From NCBI RefSeq assembly GCF_014201195.1, contig NZ_JACHDS010000001.1:1488001-1552000 (forward strand): DNA of 64,000 nt. Reading direction: 5' to 3'. Made by a program: the position numbers and the translations under genes. Origin of the DNA: Nocardiopsis mwathae (GTDB taxonomy: Bacteria > Actinomycetota > Actinomycetes > Streptosporangiales > Streptosporangiaceae). Position 1 is the stretch's first letter, and every line of letters starts with the position of its first letter. The notes beneath the pieces are model-generated. The model worked only from the letters and a program-made list of their open reading frames with translations. It was not told where the DNA came from and searched no databases. Below, piece by piece: positions 27,024 through 36,464 of the stretch.

Positions 27024-28379
27024 ATGCCCGCACTTGACACCAAGGCCATCCTCCAAGGGCGCAAGCCCGGCCGGTCCACCAGCCTGACCATCGGCATCAT
27101 CGTCGGCACCCTGTGCACGCTGGGGATGATCGGCTACCTGCTCGTCTCGGGGCTGGCCCACGGCGGCGTCCACGGCATCCTCGGGTTCCTGCTGAGCCTG
27201 CTCGCGGCCGTCATCCCGGTCGCCATCCTCATCCCGCTGATCCTGCTCCTGGACCGGCTGGAGCCCGAGCCCGGGCGGCTGCTGGTGTTCGCGTTCCTGT
27301 GGGGTGCGGGCGTCGCCGTCGTCGTCTCGCTCATCCTCAACACGCTCGGCATGGAGGCGGTCGCCGTCCCCGTGTTCGGAGCCGACGTCGGCGAGATGGT
27401 GAGCACGGCCGCCGTCGCCCCGGTGGTCGAGGAGAGCGCCAAGGGCATCGTGCTCCTCCTGCTGCTGTGGCGGCGCCGCCACGAGATCGACTCCTACACC
27501 GACGGCGTCACCTACGCCGCGATGGTCGCCACCGGGTTCGCCTTCACCGAGAACGTCCTGTACTTCCTCAGCTCGTTCTTCGAGGAGGGTTTCTTCGGCC
27601 TGGTGTTCACCTTCGTGCTACGCGGCCTGATCGCGCCGTTCGGCCACCCGATCTACACCGCGATGATCGGCATCGGGGTCGCCTACGCCGCGATGAACCG
27701 CGGGAGGCTGCGCCTGCTGGCGCCCGTCGCGGGCTGGGTGGCCGCGGTGCTGCTGCACGCGATGTGGAACGGCTCGACGTTCTTCGGCTGGGCCGGGCTG
27801 GGCGCCGCCTACCTCGTGCTGTTCTTCGTGCTGCTGGGGATCATCGTGATCGCGGTGCAGGACCGGCGCCGCCAGGTCGCCGCGATCTCCTACCACCTGC
27901 CCGCCTACATCCCCACCGGCCTGGTCACCCCGGCCGACATCCGGATGCTCAGCTCGATGAAGGGCCGCCGCGGGGCACGCGCCTGGGCGCAGCGCAACGC
28001 CGGCCAGCGCGGCCGCCAGGCGATGAAGGACTACCAGCTGGCCGCCACCGAGCTCGCCCTGCTGCACCAGCGGCTGGACCGCGGCGTGGCCCGCCCGCAC
28101 TGGGAGGGCCGCCGCGACAACTTCCTGGCGCTCATGCACGTGGCCCGCGAGGCGTTCCTCGGCCGGGTCCAGCAACCGGTCGCCCCGGGCTGGGCGGCCA
28201 CTCCGACCGACTCCGGCTTCCTGCGGCGCGCCGACTTCGCCCACGTCATCGCGAGCGCGCAGGAGCAGCGGGAGCAGCGGGAGCAGGGCGCCCGGCCGTC
28301 CTCAGGACGCCACCGCGGCGCCGGCCAGCGCTACCGCAGCCACGGCGACCCTCGGCACGGGCGCGGGAACCCCGGTTAG
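27024..28379 (+). CDS. PrsW-family intramembrane protease-like protein
   Basis: 451 residues: about eight membrane helices (30-290) and a soluble basic C-terminal region (300-451). The predicted metalloprotease residues of PrsW are present: VVEESAKG (EExxK) in one helix, TENVLY in the next, FGHPIYTAMIGI, and LLHAMWNG with a conserved His. Family members cleave membrane-anchored anti-sigma factors in Bacillus; targets in actinobacteria are largely unknown. The C-terminal soluble domain ends in low-complexity sequence (EQREQREQ, then Gly/Arg/His). Between ctaB and ctaA, convergent with ctaA after 22 bases. Confidence 0.82.
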   Translation: MPALDTKAILQGRKPGRSTSLTIGIIVGTLCTLGMIGYLLVSGLAHGGVHGILGFLLSLLAAVIPVAILIPLILLLDRLEPEPGRLLVFAFLWGAGVAVVVSLILNTLGMEAVAVPVFGADVGEMVSTAAVAPVVEESAKGIVLLLLLWRRRHEIDSYTDGVTYAAMVATGFAFTENVLYFLSSFFEEGFFGLVFTFVLRGLIAPFGHPIYTAMIGIGVAYAAMNRGRLRLLAPVAGWVAAVLLHAMWNGSTFFGWAGLGAAYLVLFFVLLGIIVIAVQDRRRQVAAISYHLPAYIPTGLVTPADIRMLSSMKGRRGARAWAQRNAGQRGRQAMKDYQLAATELALLHQRLDRGVARPHWEGRRDNFLALMHVAREAFLGRVQQPVAPGWAATPTDSGFLRRADFAHVIASAQEQREQREQGARPSSGRHRGAGQRYRSHGDPRHGRGNPG

Positions 28380-28401
28380 GGCATGAAAGGCCGAACTCGC
28401 C

Positions 28402-29475
28402 CTAGCTTCGGGTGGGCGCGGCAGCGGCCGCACGGTCCTCGGGAGGCGACCCGGGGACGCTGACGGCGACGCGTTCGGCGGTGGCGAAGTAGAGCCGCAG
28501 GATCGCGATCCAGGTCAGCCCTGACCCGAGCACGTGCAGCACGACCAGCCACTCGGGCAGGCCCATCACGTACTGGGTGTAGCCGATCGCGCCCTGGACC
28601 AGGAGGACGGCGATGAGCAGCCACGCCTGCGTCCGCGCCGTGCGCGACGCCGGCCCGCGGGCCAGCAGCAGGACCATGGCGACCGCGCCGATCAGGACGC
28701 TCCAGGCCAGGGTGGAGTGGATCCGCGCGACCAGCACCATGTCGAAGCCCCAGCGCGGAGCCTCGGCGTCGCCGCCGTGCGGCCCGTTGCCGGTGACCAC
28801 GGTTCCGGCGACCAGCAGGAGAAAACCGAGGCCGACGAGCGCGGTCGCCAGACGGCGGGCCGTGGGGGAGACGGTCACCCGTAGCGGCCCCTGCGGTTCG
28901 CGGCAGCGCACGTAGAACGCCACGGTCAGGACGACCACGACCATGGACAGCAGGAAGTGCGCGGCGACCGACGCGGGGTGCAGCTTGGTCCACACGGTGA
29001 TGCCACCGACGACGCCCTGGCCGAGGACACCGACGGGGATGATCGCCGCCAGGCGGATGAGGTCGCGGCGGCGCGGCCGCATGCGCAGGCACGCCACGAG
29101 CACGATGACGCCCACGGCCAGCACGACGAAGGTCAGTGTGCGGTTGCCGAACTCGATGGCGGCGTTGAACGCCGAGTGCCCGGTGTCGATCGGGACGAAG
29201 CTCTCCTCGGTGCACTTGGGCCACTGCGAGCAGCCCAGCCCGGACGAGGTCACCCGAACGGTGGCTCCGGTGACGGCGATCCCCGTGTTCACGACGATGT
29301 TCCCCAGCGCCCACCAGCGCAGGCTGCGCGTGGTCGGCTCCCAGATGGTGCGGGCGAGCACCACCAGCGCGATCACGCCGAAGACGGCGAACGCGATCTG
29401 CCAGGCCCACAGAGGCAGGGAGAGGAGTTCGATGTCGTCCGTCGCGATCGCGGCCGGACCGGGGTCAGCAATCAT
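28402..29475 (-). CDS. ctaA: heme A synthase
   Basis: Membrane monooxygenase that converts heme O to heme A (COX15/CtaA). 357 residues with eight helices. The extracytoplasmic cysteine pair of the Bacillus/actinobacterial type is Cys82 and Cys88 in SSGLGCSQWPKC, and EFGNR follows. Heme-ligand histidines are in HPASVAAHFLLS and ARIHSTLAW. ATG 29475 is chosen: TACAGT lies seven bases upstream, so the message may be leaderless. A longer frame from 29541 starts with a non-membrane tail and would override that promoter. Confidence 0.92.
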   Translation of the reverse strand: MIADPGPAAIATDDIELLSLPLWAWQIAFAVFGVIALVVLARTIWEPTTRSLRWWALGNIVVNTGIAVTGATVRVTSSGLGCSQWPKCTEESFVPIDTGHSAFNAAIEFGNRTLTFVVLAVGVIVLVACLRMRPRRRDLIRLAAIIPVGVLGQGVVGGITVWTKLHPASVAAHFLLSMVVVVLTVAFYVRCREPQGPLRVTVSPTARRLATALVGLGFLLLVAGTVVTGNGPHGGDAEAPRWGFDMVLVARIHSTLAWSVLIGAVAMVLLLARGPASRTARTQAWLLIAVLLVQGAIGYTQYVMGLPEWLVVLHVLGSGLTWIAILRLYFATAERVAVSVPGSPPEDRAAAAAPTRS

Positions 29476-29482
29476 ACGACGA

Positions 29483-29488
29483 ACTGTA
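29483..29488 (-). promoter_or_regulatory. ctaA: candidate -10 box for a leaderless ctaA transcript
   Basis: TACAGT on the minus strand (TANNNT pattern) ends seven bases before ATG 29475, and no purine-rich ribosome site is present. This is the spacing of actinobacterial leaderless genes. No clear -35 is seen. Confidence 0.4.
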
Positions 29489-29625
29489 GTAGACGCCCGC
29501 GGCCACCCCGGACCCCCTCCGCCGATCTCGGCGAAGTGCACTGAACACTGGAAACCACCGCGGTCTTTCCGTGCGCTTCGCCGGGATCAACGGCCAAGAG
29601 AGGAACGGCCGCGTCGGCGGCCGGG

Positions 29626-30537
29626 TCAGGACCGGGAGCGGGTGGCGCCCGCGCTCGCACCGACCACGCAGGCCACCGCGACCCACTGCCACACCGACAG
29701 CTGTTCGCCGAGCACCGCCAGGCCGATCAGCGCGGCGGCGGCCGGCTGCAGGCTCATCAGGATCCCGAAGACGCGCGGCGGCATCCGGCGCAGCGCATGC
29801 ATCTCCAGGGAGTAGGGCACCACCGACGACAGCACCCCCACCGCCAGCCCGAACAGCAGCAGCCGGGGGTCCAGCAGCGCGGTGCCGCCCTCGGTGACCG
29901 CGGCGGGGGCGAGCAGCACCACGCCCACCAGGCTCGCGACGGCCAGCCCGGAGGTGCCGGAGAACCTCCGCCCGGTGGCGGCGCTGAGCAGGATGTAGCA
30001 GGCCCATGCCGCGGCCGCGAGCAGAGCGAAGCCCACCCCGGCGAGGTCGATGTCCCCCTCGCCCCGGCCGAGCAGCAGGACACCGGTTCCGGCCAGGGCC
30101 ACCCAGACGAGGTCGACCGCGCGCCGGGAACCGATGATGGCGAGGGTGAGCGGGCCGAGAAACTCGATGGTCACCGCGATGCCCAGCGGGATGCGCGCGA
30201 TGGCCTGGTAGATCGCCCAGTTCATCCCGGCCAGCGCCACCCCGAACCCGACGACCACCAGCCAGTCGGCGCGGGTACGCCCGCGCAGCACCGGGCGGGC
30301 CAGCACCGCCAGCAGGATGGCCGAGGTCAGCAGCCGCAGCCACACGACCGAACTCGGCGGCAGCACCGCGAACAGGTTCTTGGCGAGCCCCGCCCCGGCC
30401 TGAACGGACAGGATGCCGACCAGGATCAGCGCGGTCGGCGGGACGGCATCACCGGCCGAGCGGAGCACGGCGCCGGCGCTCGGCCGACGGCCCCACAGGG
30501 CGCCCCCGGAACCACTCACCGCTGTGTCGGCACTCAC
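29626..30537 (-). CDS. EamA-family transporter (RhtA-like exporter)
   Basis: 303 residues with ten hydrophobic helices in two EamA repeats (about 15-140 and 150-290). The motif PLGIAVTIEFLGPLTLAI and the ending SLEMHALRRMPPRVFGILMSLQPAAAALIGLAVLGEQLS match the RhtA/threonine-homoserine exporter group. The substrate is probably an amino acid or related metabolite, by family only. GTG 30537 is preferred; an earlier in-frame start at 30573 adds 12 residues. Divergent from the permease/arcA operon. Confidence 0.85.
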   Translation of the reverse strand: MSADTAVSGSGGALWGRRPSAGAVLRSAGDAVPPTALILVGILSVQAGAGLAKNLFAVLPPSSVVWLRLLTSAILLAVLARPVLRGRTRADWLVVVGFGVALAGMNWAIYQAIARIPLGIAVTIEFLGPLTLAIIGSRRAVDLVWVALAGTGVLLLGRGEGDIDLAGVGFALLAAAAWACYILLSAATGRRFSGTSGLAVASLVGVVLLAPAAVTEGGTALLDPRLLLFGLAVGVLSSVVPYSLEMHALRRMPPRVFGILMSLQPAAAALIGLAVLGEQLSVWQWVAVACVVGASAGATRSRS

Positions 30538-30928
30538 GACCCACCATCCTATGAATGACGTGGGGCAGCTCACGCCACTGATCGCCGCCGGCTGTCACGA
30601 GTGCAGGTCAGTGCCCCTTACCGTGTCCAAGTGCCGTGTATGGGCCCCACAAGGGACCGCCACCGCACGCGGGGACCGGACGCACGGCCCCGCCCGACGG
30701 AATTTCCCAGGTGAGACGGCAGTTCCACGGTGAGGCGGTGGCCCCCCACGCCGCCCCGCGTCTCGCCTCCACGCCTTGATCGAGCGGTACCGCACGCTGT
30801 GCGGTGCCCTCGCGCGCGGGCGGGCGAGAGGAATTCGTCGAGGCGGGCCGGGATGCGTCCGTCCGGTCACACCATCGACTTGTCGGCTCGGGCGCGGCTG
30901 CGCCCGCAACGGGGAAACGGATGCCACT
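30538..30928. other. divergent intergenic region, no gene seen
   Basis: About 390 bases between the EamA gene and the permease gene. Frames run through it in both directions but give Arg/Pro-rich nonsense without ribosome sites. I find no strong dyad, and no ArgR-like box that I could defend. Confidence 0.35.
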
Positions 30929-32311
30929 GTGGCTGTAACGCAGGTGGAACGGGCACCACAGCAGGGGGAGGGCCCGACGGCCGACCAGCGCGGACGCGGC
31001 GCCCTCGGGCTGCCCATGGCGACCGCTCTGGTCATGGGCAACATCGTCGGCATCGGCATCTTCCTCCTCCCGGCCGAGATGGCGAGTTTCGGCACGGTGA
31101 GCCTGGTGGCCTTCGTGCTGGTGTCCATCGGCGCGGTGGCGCTCGCCGCCGTGTTCGGCCGACTCGCCGCCCGGCTGCCCGCGCCCGGCGGACCCTATGC
31201 CTACGCCCGCGCCGCCTTCGGCGACTTCACCGGTTTCTGGATCGCCTGGTCCTTCTGGATCACGACGTGGGCCGGGATCGCCGGGATCGCGGTGGCCTGG
31301 ACCGGGTACGCCAACCACTTCCTGGGGTGGACGTCGACCGGAGGCCAGGCCGCCATCGCGCTGGTCGGGGTCTGGATCCCGGCCATGGTCAACCTGCTCG
31401 GCGTGCGCGTCATGGGCGTCATCCAGGTGATCAGCACCGTCGCCAAGTTCGTGCCGCTGGTGGTGGTCTCGGTGATCGGCCTGTTCTTCATCGACCCGGC
31501 CAACTACGGGCCGTTCAACGCCACCGGCGGGTCGCTGCTGATGGCGGTCTCGATGGCCGGAGCCGTCCTGCTGTTCGTCTACTCGGGCGTGGAGAGCGCC
31601 TCCATCGCCGCCGAGAAGGTGCGCGACCCGCGACGCAACGTCGGCCGGGCCACCATCATCGGGACCCTCGCCTGCTCCGCCGTCTACCTGCTGTGCCTGG
31701 TCTCGATGATGGGCGTCGTCCCGCACGACCGGCTCGCCGGATCCCAGGCCCCCTTCGCGCTGGCCGCCGACACGATGTTCGGCGGCGATTTCTGGGGAGC
31801 GGCCATCGCCGCCATGGCGGTCATCTCCGGTCTGGGCGCGATGAACGGCTGGATGATGGTGGTCGCCGAGATGCCCATGGCCGCCGCCCGCGACGGTCTC
31901 TTCCCCCGCTTCCTCGACCGCACCAACCGCCGCGGTGTGCCGCACGCCGGCGTGATCGCCGGAGCGGTCATGGCCTCGCTGGTCATCATCGGCAACTTCT
32001 ACGGTGCGGCCGACGCGTTCCGGTCGATCGTCCTGCTGGCCACCTTCACCTCGGTGGTGCCCTACTTCTTCTCCGCCTGCGCCCAGCTCTACTGGCTGGC
32101 CACCGGCGCCCGCCAGGTGAGCACCGCCAAGCTCGTGATCGACTCGGTGCTGGCCGCACTGGCCCTGCTCTTCTCCCTGTGGATGGTGCTGGGTGCCGGA
32201 GCCGAGGCGACCTTCCAGGGGATGATCATCATGCTGCTGGGGGTGCCGATCTACACGGTGGTGAAGGCCCGCAGGGAACGGGAACGGACGACCGAGGCCG
32301 TCGACGCCTGA
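30929..32311 (+). CDS. APC-family amino acid permease beside arginine deiminase
   Basis: 460 residues and 12 hydrophobic segments from [30 protein letters not shown], the APC first helix with GIG substrate motif. The layout matches the basic amino acid/polyamine antiporter group (ArcD/AdiC-like). It is followed 77 bases later by arginine deiminase, so a role as arginine importer or arginine/citrulline (ornithine) antiporter is a fair inference. The start is GTG 30929; the longer frame upstream reads as low-complexity and overlaps the promoter. The ribosome site is weak. Confidence 0.83.
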   Translation: MAVTQVERAPQQGEGPTADQRGRGALGLPMATALVMGNIVGIGIFLLPAEMASFGTVSLVAFVLVSIGAVALAAVFGRLAARLPAPGGPYAYARAAFGDFTGFWIAWSFWITTWAGIAGIAVAWTGYANHFLGWTSTGGQAAIALVGVWIPAMVNLLGVRVMGVIQVISTVAKFVPLVVVSVIGLFFIDPANYGPFNATGGSLLMAVSMAGAVLLFVYSGVESASIAAEKVRDPRRNVGRATIIGTLACSAVYLLCLVSMMGVVPHDRLAGSQAPFALAADTMFGGDFWGAAIAAMAVISGLGAMNGWMMVVAEMPMAAARDGLFPRFLDRTNRRGVPHAGVIAGAVMASLVIIGNFYGAADAFRSIVLLATFTSVVPYFFSACAQLYWLATGARQVSTAKLVIDSVLAALALLFSLWMVLGAGAEATFQGMIIMLLGVPIYTVVKARRERERTTEAVDA

Positions 32312-32388
32312 CCGGTCCCGAGAGGTTCGCGGGGTGTGCGCGGGGAATGTTTCCGGCGTTGTGCATCCGCGAGAGAAACCGAGGGACC

Positions 32389-33609
32389 ATGGGGTTTTCG
32401 GTCGCGTCGGAGGTGGGGCGGCTCCGCCAGGTGGTCGTGCACCGCCCGGAGCTGGAGCTCAAACGGCTCACCCCGTCCAACAACCACGAGCTGCTCTTCG
32501 ACGACGTCCTGTGGGTGCGCCGGGCCCAGGAGGAGCACGACGCCTTCGTCGCGCAGCTGCACGACCGGGGCGTCCGCGTGCACTACTTCCACCGGCTGCT
32601 GCAGGACGTCCTGGAGATCCCGGAGGCCCGCGCCTTCGTCCTCGGGAGCATCCTGGACGACCGCTTCTTCGGGCCGATGGCGATCGACGCCATCCGCACC
32701 GCCTTCGACGCGATGGACGCCGAGACCCTGCGCCGCTTCCTCATCGGCGGCATCACCAAGCGCGAGCTGCTGCGGTACATGTCCGAGCCGCGGTCGGTCT
32801 GGTTCCACACCCTCGACATGGACGGGTTCGTCCTGACCCCGCTGCCCAACCACATCTTCACCCGCGACACCTCCTGCTGGCTGTACAACGGTGTCTCCAT
32901 CAACCCGATGCGCAAGAAGGCGCGGCGCCGCGAGACCATCCACTACGAGGCCGTCTACGCCTGGCACCCGATGTTCGCCGAGGAGGACTTCGAGGTCTGG
33001 AACCCGGGCCGGGCCTGGGCTCCGGCGACGATCGAGGGCGGCGACGTCATGCCCATCGGCAACCGCTCGGTGCTCATCGGCCTGAGCGAGCGCACCCGCC
33101 CCCAGGCGGTCGAGCTGCTTGCCCACGAGCTCTTCGCCCGCGGCGGCGCCGAGAGGATCCTGGGCCTGTGGATGCCCAAGGCCCGCGCGGTGATGCACCT
33201 CGACACGGTGATGACCAACGTCGACCACGGTGTCTTCACCAAGTACGCGGGGCTGGGCATGCTGCCGTCCTACACCATCGAGCCGGGCGACAACGAGAAG
33301 GAACTCAAGGTCACCGACCACCCGCCGGAGGACATGCACCGCGCCATCGCCCAGGCGGCCGGACTCGACGACATCACCGTACTCACCCCCACCCAGGACG
33401 TGTTCTCCACCGAGCGAGAGCAGTGGGACGACGGCTGCAACGTCTTCGCGGTCGAACCGGGCGTGGTCATCGCCTACGAGCGGAACATGACCTCCAACAC
33501 CTACCTCCGCAAGAACGGTATCGAGGTCATCACCGTCGCCGGCAGCGAACTCGGCCGGGGCCGGGGCGGCCCGCACTGCATGACCTGCCCTATCGAGCGG
33601 GACGCCTGA
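32389..33609 (+). CDS. arcA: arginine deiminase
   Basis: Hydrolyses L-arginine to L-citrulline and ammonia. 406 residues, full length. The fold's signature motifs are all present: [16 protein letters not shown]-like [26 protein letters not shown], and the C-terminal [13 protein letters not shown] with nucleophile Cys397. ATG 32389 has GAGGG four bases before it. No ornithine carbamoyltransferase (arcB) or carbamate kinase (arcC) is next to it; what follows is a toxin-antitoxin pair. It may therefore feed citrulline into biosynthesis or raise pH, rather than generate ATP by the full pathway, unless arcBC are elsewhere. Confidence 0.94.
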   Translation: MGFSVASEVGRLRQVVVHRPELELKRLTPSNNHELLFDDVLWVRRAQEEHDAFVAQLHDRGVRVHYFHRLLQDVLEIPEARAFVLGSILDDRFFGPMAIDAIRTAFDAMDAETLRRFLIGGITKRELLRYMSEPRSVWFHTLDMDGFVLTPLPNHIFTRDTSCWLYNGVSINPMRKKARRRETIHYEAVYAWHPMFAEEDFEVWNPGRAWAPATIEGGDVMPIGNRSVLIGLSERTRPQAVELLAHELFARGGAERILGLWMPKARAVMHLDTVMTNVDHGVFTKYAGLGMLPSYTIEPGDNEKELKVTDHPPEDMHRAIAQAAGLDDITVLTPTQDVFSTEREQWDDGCNVFAVEPGVVIAYERNMTSNTYLRKNGIEVITVAGSELGRGRGGPHCMTCPIERDA

Positions 33610-33680
33610 ACCCACAGAAGGTAGCGGACCGTAGGCCCAAGTCGCCCGGGAAGGAGTTCGAGAAACGGTGGGAACATCTT

Positions 33681-33715
33681 CGTACCGCCCTGTACGGTGG
33701 GTACATGACGGTACG
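33681..33715. promoter_or_regulatory. nested palindrome over the antitoxin start, candidate autoregulatory operator
   Basis: Two inverted repeats share one centre at 33698: outer CGTACCG (33681-33687)/CGGTACG (33709-33715) and inner TGTAC (33691-33695)/GTACA (33701-33705). TACGGT (33693-33698) inside could be the -10, six bases before ATG 33705. A ribbon-helix-helix antitoxin bound here would block both transcription and the start codon. Confidence 0.6.
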
Positions 33716-33992
33716 CAAGATGTCGATCTCCATGCCTGAGGAAATCGCCGAACTGATCAGAGATGCCGCCGAGGAGAACGGGCAGTCGGTGTCGTCCTGG
33801 GCGACCGAAGCGTTCGAGGAGAAGTTGCGTGCGGCCGCTTGGCGGAAGCAAGCCGAAGAGTCGTCGCGCGAGCTCATCATCGCCTATGAAGCCGAGCACG
33901 GTCCGATCCCGGAGCATGACCGCGAGGCAGCCTTGGAATTCATGCGCGGGGTCGGCCTGCTGGGGGACGCGCACGTGGCGAAGGCGGGCTGA
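33705..33992 (+). CDS. ribbon-helix-helix antitoxin (VapB/CopG-like)
   Basis: 95 residues. The N-terminus VRKMSISMPEEIAELIRDAAEENGQSVSSWATEAFEEKL is a ribbon-helix-helix DNA-binding fold (strand KMSISMP, two helices). The charged C-terminal half would wrap the toxin. Its stop overlaps the toxin start (TGATG), the usual coupling of antitoxin and toxin. Local G+C is lower than in flanking genes: 57% for 33721-33780 against 77% in 33001-33060 of arcA, by hand count, which suggests acquisition. ATG 33705 lies in the nested palindrome. Confidence 0.82.
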   Translation: MTVRKMSISMPEEIAELIRDAAEENGQSVSSWATEAFEEKLRAAAWRKQAEESSRELIIAYEAEHGPIPEHDREAALEFMRGVGLLGDAHVAKAG

Positions 33993-34372
33993 TGCAGACC
34001 ATCGTCTATGACACGGGGGCCTTGATCGCTGCTGAGCGGGGAAGTTCGAGGATGCTCAGCCTCCACCGCGAGCTGATCAAAGCGCACGTCTACCCCACCG
34101 TTCCGGTCGTGGTGCTGGCTCAGGCGTGGCGTGGGGGGCCGCAGGCAATGATGTCGCGGCTGCTCAACGGCTGCGAGGTCGTTCCGGATGGTGAGTTGAT
34201 CGGGCGCAGTGCGGGAGCCGCATGCCGTGCGGCCGGGACATCCGATGTGGTGGATGCGATCGTCGTCATGACGGCGATCCAGAAGCAGTCGTCCGTCGTG
34301 ACAAGCGATCCGGACGACCTTCGAGCCATCAGTGACAGTATCAACGTCAAGCTGCCCATGTACGTCATCTGA
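33992..34372 (+). CDS. PIN-domain toxin (VapC-like ribonuclease)
   Basis: 126 residues of PIN fold. Acidic metal ligands are visible: Asp7 (IVYDTGALIAAE), the mid-chain pair near SDVVDAIVV, and the C-terminal TSDPDDLRAI. Such toxins cut tRNA or rRNA in Mg2+-dependent manner when the antitoxin is degraded; the RNA target here is unknown. Overlaps the antitoxin stop by one base. G+C of 34021-34080 is 60%, lower than the chromosome around it. It ends 42 bases before the convergent ABC permease. Confidence 0.82.
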   Translation: MQTIVYDTGALIAAERGSSRMLSLHRELIKAHVYPTVPVVVLAQAWRGGPQAMMSRLLNGCEVVPDGELIGRSAGAACRAAGTSDVVDAIVVMTAIQKQSSVVTSDPDDLRAISDSINVKLPMYVI

Positions 34373-34414
34373 TCGAGCGTGTGGCGTCCCCGCCCGTGTC
34401 GGAGGGCGGCGGTC

Positions 34415-35209
34415 CTACTCCCAGCGGAAGAAGCGCGCGGCCAGAGTGGCGCCGAGGGCGGCCCATGCCGCCAGGACGAGGACGGGGAGCAGGGCCGGGG
34501 TGGCGCCGTCGGTGAGGACGGAGCGCAGGCCCGTGGCCAGGGCGGTGATCGGCAGGGCCTGCACCACCGGCTGCACGGCCTCCGGGAAGCGGTCGACGGC
34601 GAAGATGACGCCGCCCAGGCCCAGCATCACCACGTAGACGAGGTTGGCGGCGGCCAGTGTCGCCTCGGCGCGCAGGGTGCCGGCCATCAGCAGGGCCAGG
34701 GAGCTGAACGCCGCGGTGGCCAGCACGACGAGCAGCGCCGCGTACAGCGCGCCGACGATCCCGCCCTGGGGCGACCAGCCCAGGGCCAGTGCCACGCCGC
34801 CGATGACCGCGATCTGCAGCACCTCCACGGCGACGACCGCCAGGGTCTTGGCCGCGAGCAGGCCGAACCGCGACAGCGGGGTGGCTCCCAGCCGCTTGAG
34901 CACGCCGTAGCGCCGCTCGAACCCGGTACCGATGGCCTGCCCGGTGAAGGCCGTGGACATCACGGCCAGGGCGAGGATACCGGGGGTGAGGAAGTCGACC
35001 CGAGCACCGGTGCCGATGTCGAGGACCGAGGTGAGGCTGAACCCGACCAGCAGCATCACCGGGATGACCATGGTGAGCAGCAGCTGCTCGCCGTTGCGCA
35101 GGAGGATGCGCAGCTCCATGGAGGCCTGCGAGAGCACCATGCGGTGCATCGGCGCGGCGCCCGGTGCGGGGGCGAACGTCGTCGGGGTGTTCTGGACGGA
35201 GTTGCTCAT
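34415..35209 (-). CDS. ABC-2 type transporter permease
   Basis: 264 residues with six hydrophobic helices and the ABC-2 pattern: N-terminal amphipathic region MELRILLRNGEQLLLTMVIPVMLLVGF, then TPGILALAVMSTAFTGQAIGTGFERRYGVLKRLGATPLSR. That motif is common to DrrB-like drug or lipid exporters. The start ATG overlaps the ATPase stop in ATGA, so the two are one unit. The substrate cannot be inferred. Confidence 0.87.
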   Translation of the reverse strand: MSNSVQNTPTTFAPAPGAAPMHRMVLSQASMELRILLRNGEQLLLTMVIPVMLLVGFSLTSVLDIGTGARVDFLTPGILALAVMSTAFTGQAIGTGFERRYGVLKRLGATPLSRFGLLAAKTLAVVAVEVLQIAVIGGVALALGWSPQGGIVGALYAALLVVLATAAFSSLALLMAGTLRAEATLAAANLVYVVMLGLGGVIFAVDRFPEAVQPVVQALPITALATGLRSVLTDGATPALLPVLVLAAWAALGATLAARFFRWE

Positions 35210-36150
35210 GTCTCGCGGAGGTCCCGGCCGGTGAGGTGGAGGAAGACGTCTTCGAGGGTACGGCGCCGCACCCGCAGGTCCTGGGGGAGGACGCCGTTGG
35301 CGGCGCACCAGGTGGTGACGGTGGCGACGAACTCCGGGCCGATGTCGGCGGCCTCGGCCGTGGTGACCGCGTAGCGCACGAGGTCGGTGTCGGAGCCGAG
35401 GACGTCGACGCGGCTGCCGGGCGGCAGGGCCGAGAGCAGGCTGTCGGTGTCGAGCCCGCCCGCGGTCGCGAACAGCAGCTCCTGGCGGGTGTCGGTGAGG
35501 TCGTCGGTGGTGCCGTCGGCCACCACGCGGCCGTGGTCGATGATGACCACGCGGTCGGCGAGGCGCTCGGCCTCCTCCATGTAGTGCGTGGTGAGGACGA
35601 CGCCGACCCCTGCGGCGCGCAGTTCGGCGATGAGGTCCCAGGTGGCCATGCGGGCCTGGGGGTCGAGCCCGGCGGTGGGCTCGTCGAGGAAGACGAGCTC
35701 GGGGCGGCCGATGACGGCGGCGGCAAGGGAGAGCCGCTGCTGCTGGCCGCCCGACAGGCGGCGGAAGGGGGTCTCGGCGACCGACACGAGGCCCAGCCGT
35801 TCCAGGAGGGTCCGGGGCGGGATGGGCCGGGCGTGGAAGGAGGCGACGAGGCGCAGCCACTCCCCGGCGCGGGCGCCGGTGGGCACGCCGCCGGACTGGA
35901 GCATCACGCCGACCTTGGGTTTGAGCGCGGCGGCGTCCGCCACCGGGTCGAGTCCCAGTACCCGTACCCGACCGGAGTCGGCTGTCCGGAATCCCTCGCA
36001 GATCTCGATGGTGCTGGTCTTGCCGGCCCCGTTGGGCCCCAGCAGCGCGGTCACGGCGCCCCGGGGCGCGGCGAACGACAGGCCCGCGACGGCAGTGGTG
36101 TCGCCGTAGCTTTTGACCAAGTCGGTGACCTCGACCGCGGCTGTGCTCAT
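35206..36150 (-). CDS. ABC transporter ATP-binding protein (DrrA-like)
   Basis: 314 residues. Walker A GPNGAGKTST (about residues 38-47), Q-loop MLQSGG, signature LSGGQQQRLSLA, Walker B LVFLDEPTAGLD, and the H-loop His in TTHYMEE. The C-terminal extension of about 90 residues is typical of the exporter type that pairs with ABC-2 permeases. Forms an efflux pump with the next gene. It starts 67 bases away from a 40-bp perfect palindrome in the gap shared with sufR. Confidence 0.9.
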   Translation of the reverse strand: MSTAAVEVTDLVKSYGDTTAVAGLSFAAPRGAVTALLGPNGAGKTSTIEICEGFRTADSGRVRVLGLDPVADAAALKPKVGVMLQSGGVPTGARAGEWLRLVASFHARPIPPRTLLERLGLVSVAETPFRRLSGGQQQRLSLAAAVIGRPELVFLDEPTAGLDPQARMATWDLIAELRAAGVGVVLTTHYMEEAERLADRVVIIDHGRVVADGTTDDLTDTRQELLFATAGGLDTDSLLSALPPGSRVDVLGSDTDLVRYAVTTAEAADIGPEFVATVTTWCAANGVLPQDLRVRRRTLEDVFLHLTGRDLRET

Positions 36151-36216
36151 GGACTGAGAGTCTACGGCGGCTCAGCGGGCTCCTTGCACAGCCCCGTGCG
36201 TTTGGCAAGAGGGCGG

Positions 36217-36256
36217 GCGCGCCCCACCCTCCGCCGCGGCGGAGGGTGGGGCGCGC
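36217..36256. repeat. 40-bp perfect palindrome in the ABC/sufR divergent gap
   Basis: Twenty consecutive base pairs match around a centre between 36236 and 36237 (central GCCGCGGC, outer arms from GCGCGCCCCACC). It lies between divergent genes, where no terminator is needed. It could form a cruciform or a hairpin in an ABC-directed or suf-directed leader, or be a regulator site. The 36151-36543 gap also holds the iron box and SufR box listed separately. Confidence 0.7.
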
Positions 36257-36464
36257 GGGGCGGCGAGCGGCGGAGGACGGAGGTCGAGGGCGCGGGGCGG
36301 GAATATCCGGAGGCGTCCGATGGTCGTCACCTGTGGCGCCGCCGTGCTCCGATACCGACACGTGTCTCACAGTTCGGTAACCTCGTCTTATTGATCGAGA
36401 TTTACGGCGCGCGGTCCCGGGAGTGGATCGGGAGGTCGGGGCGGTGCGCCCCGCATAAGTCCTG

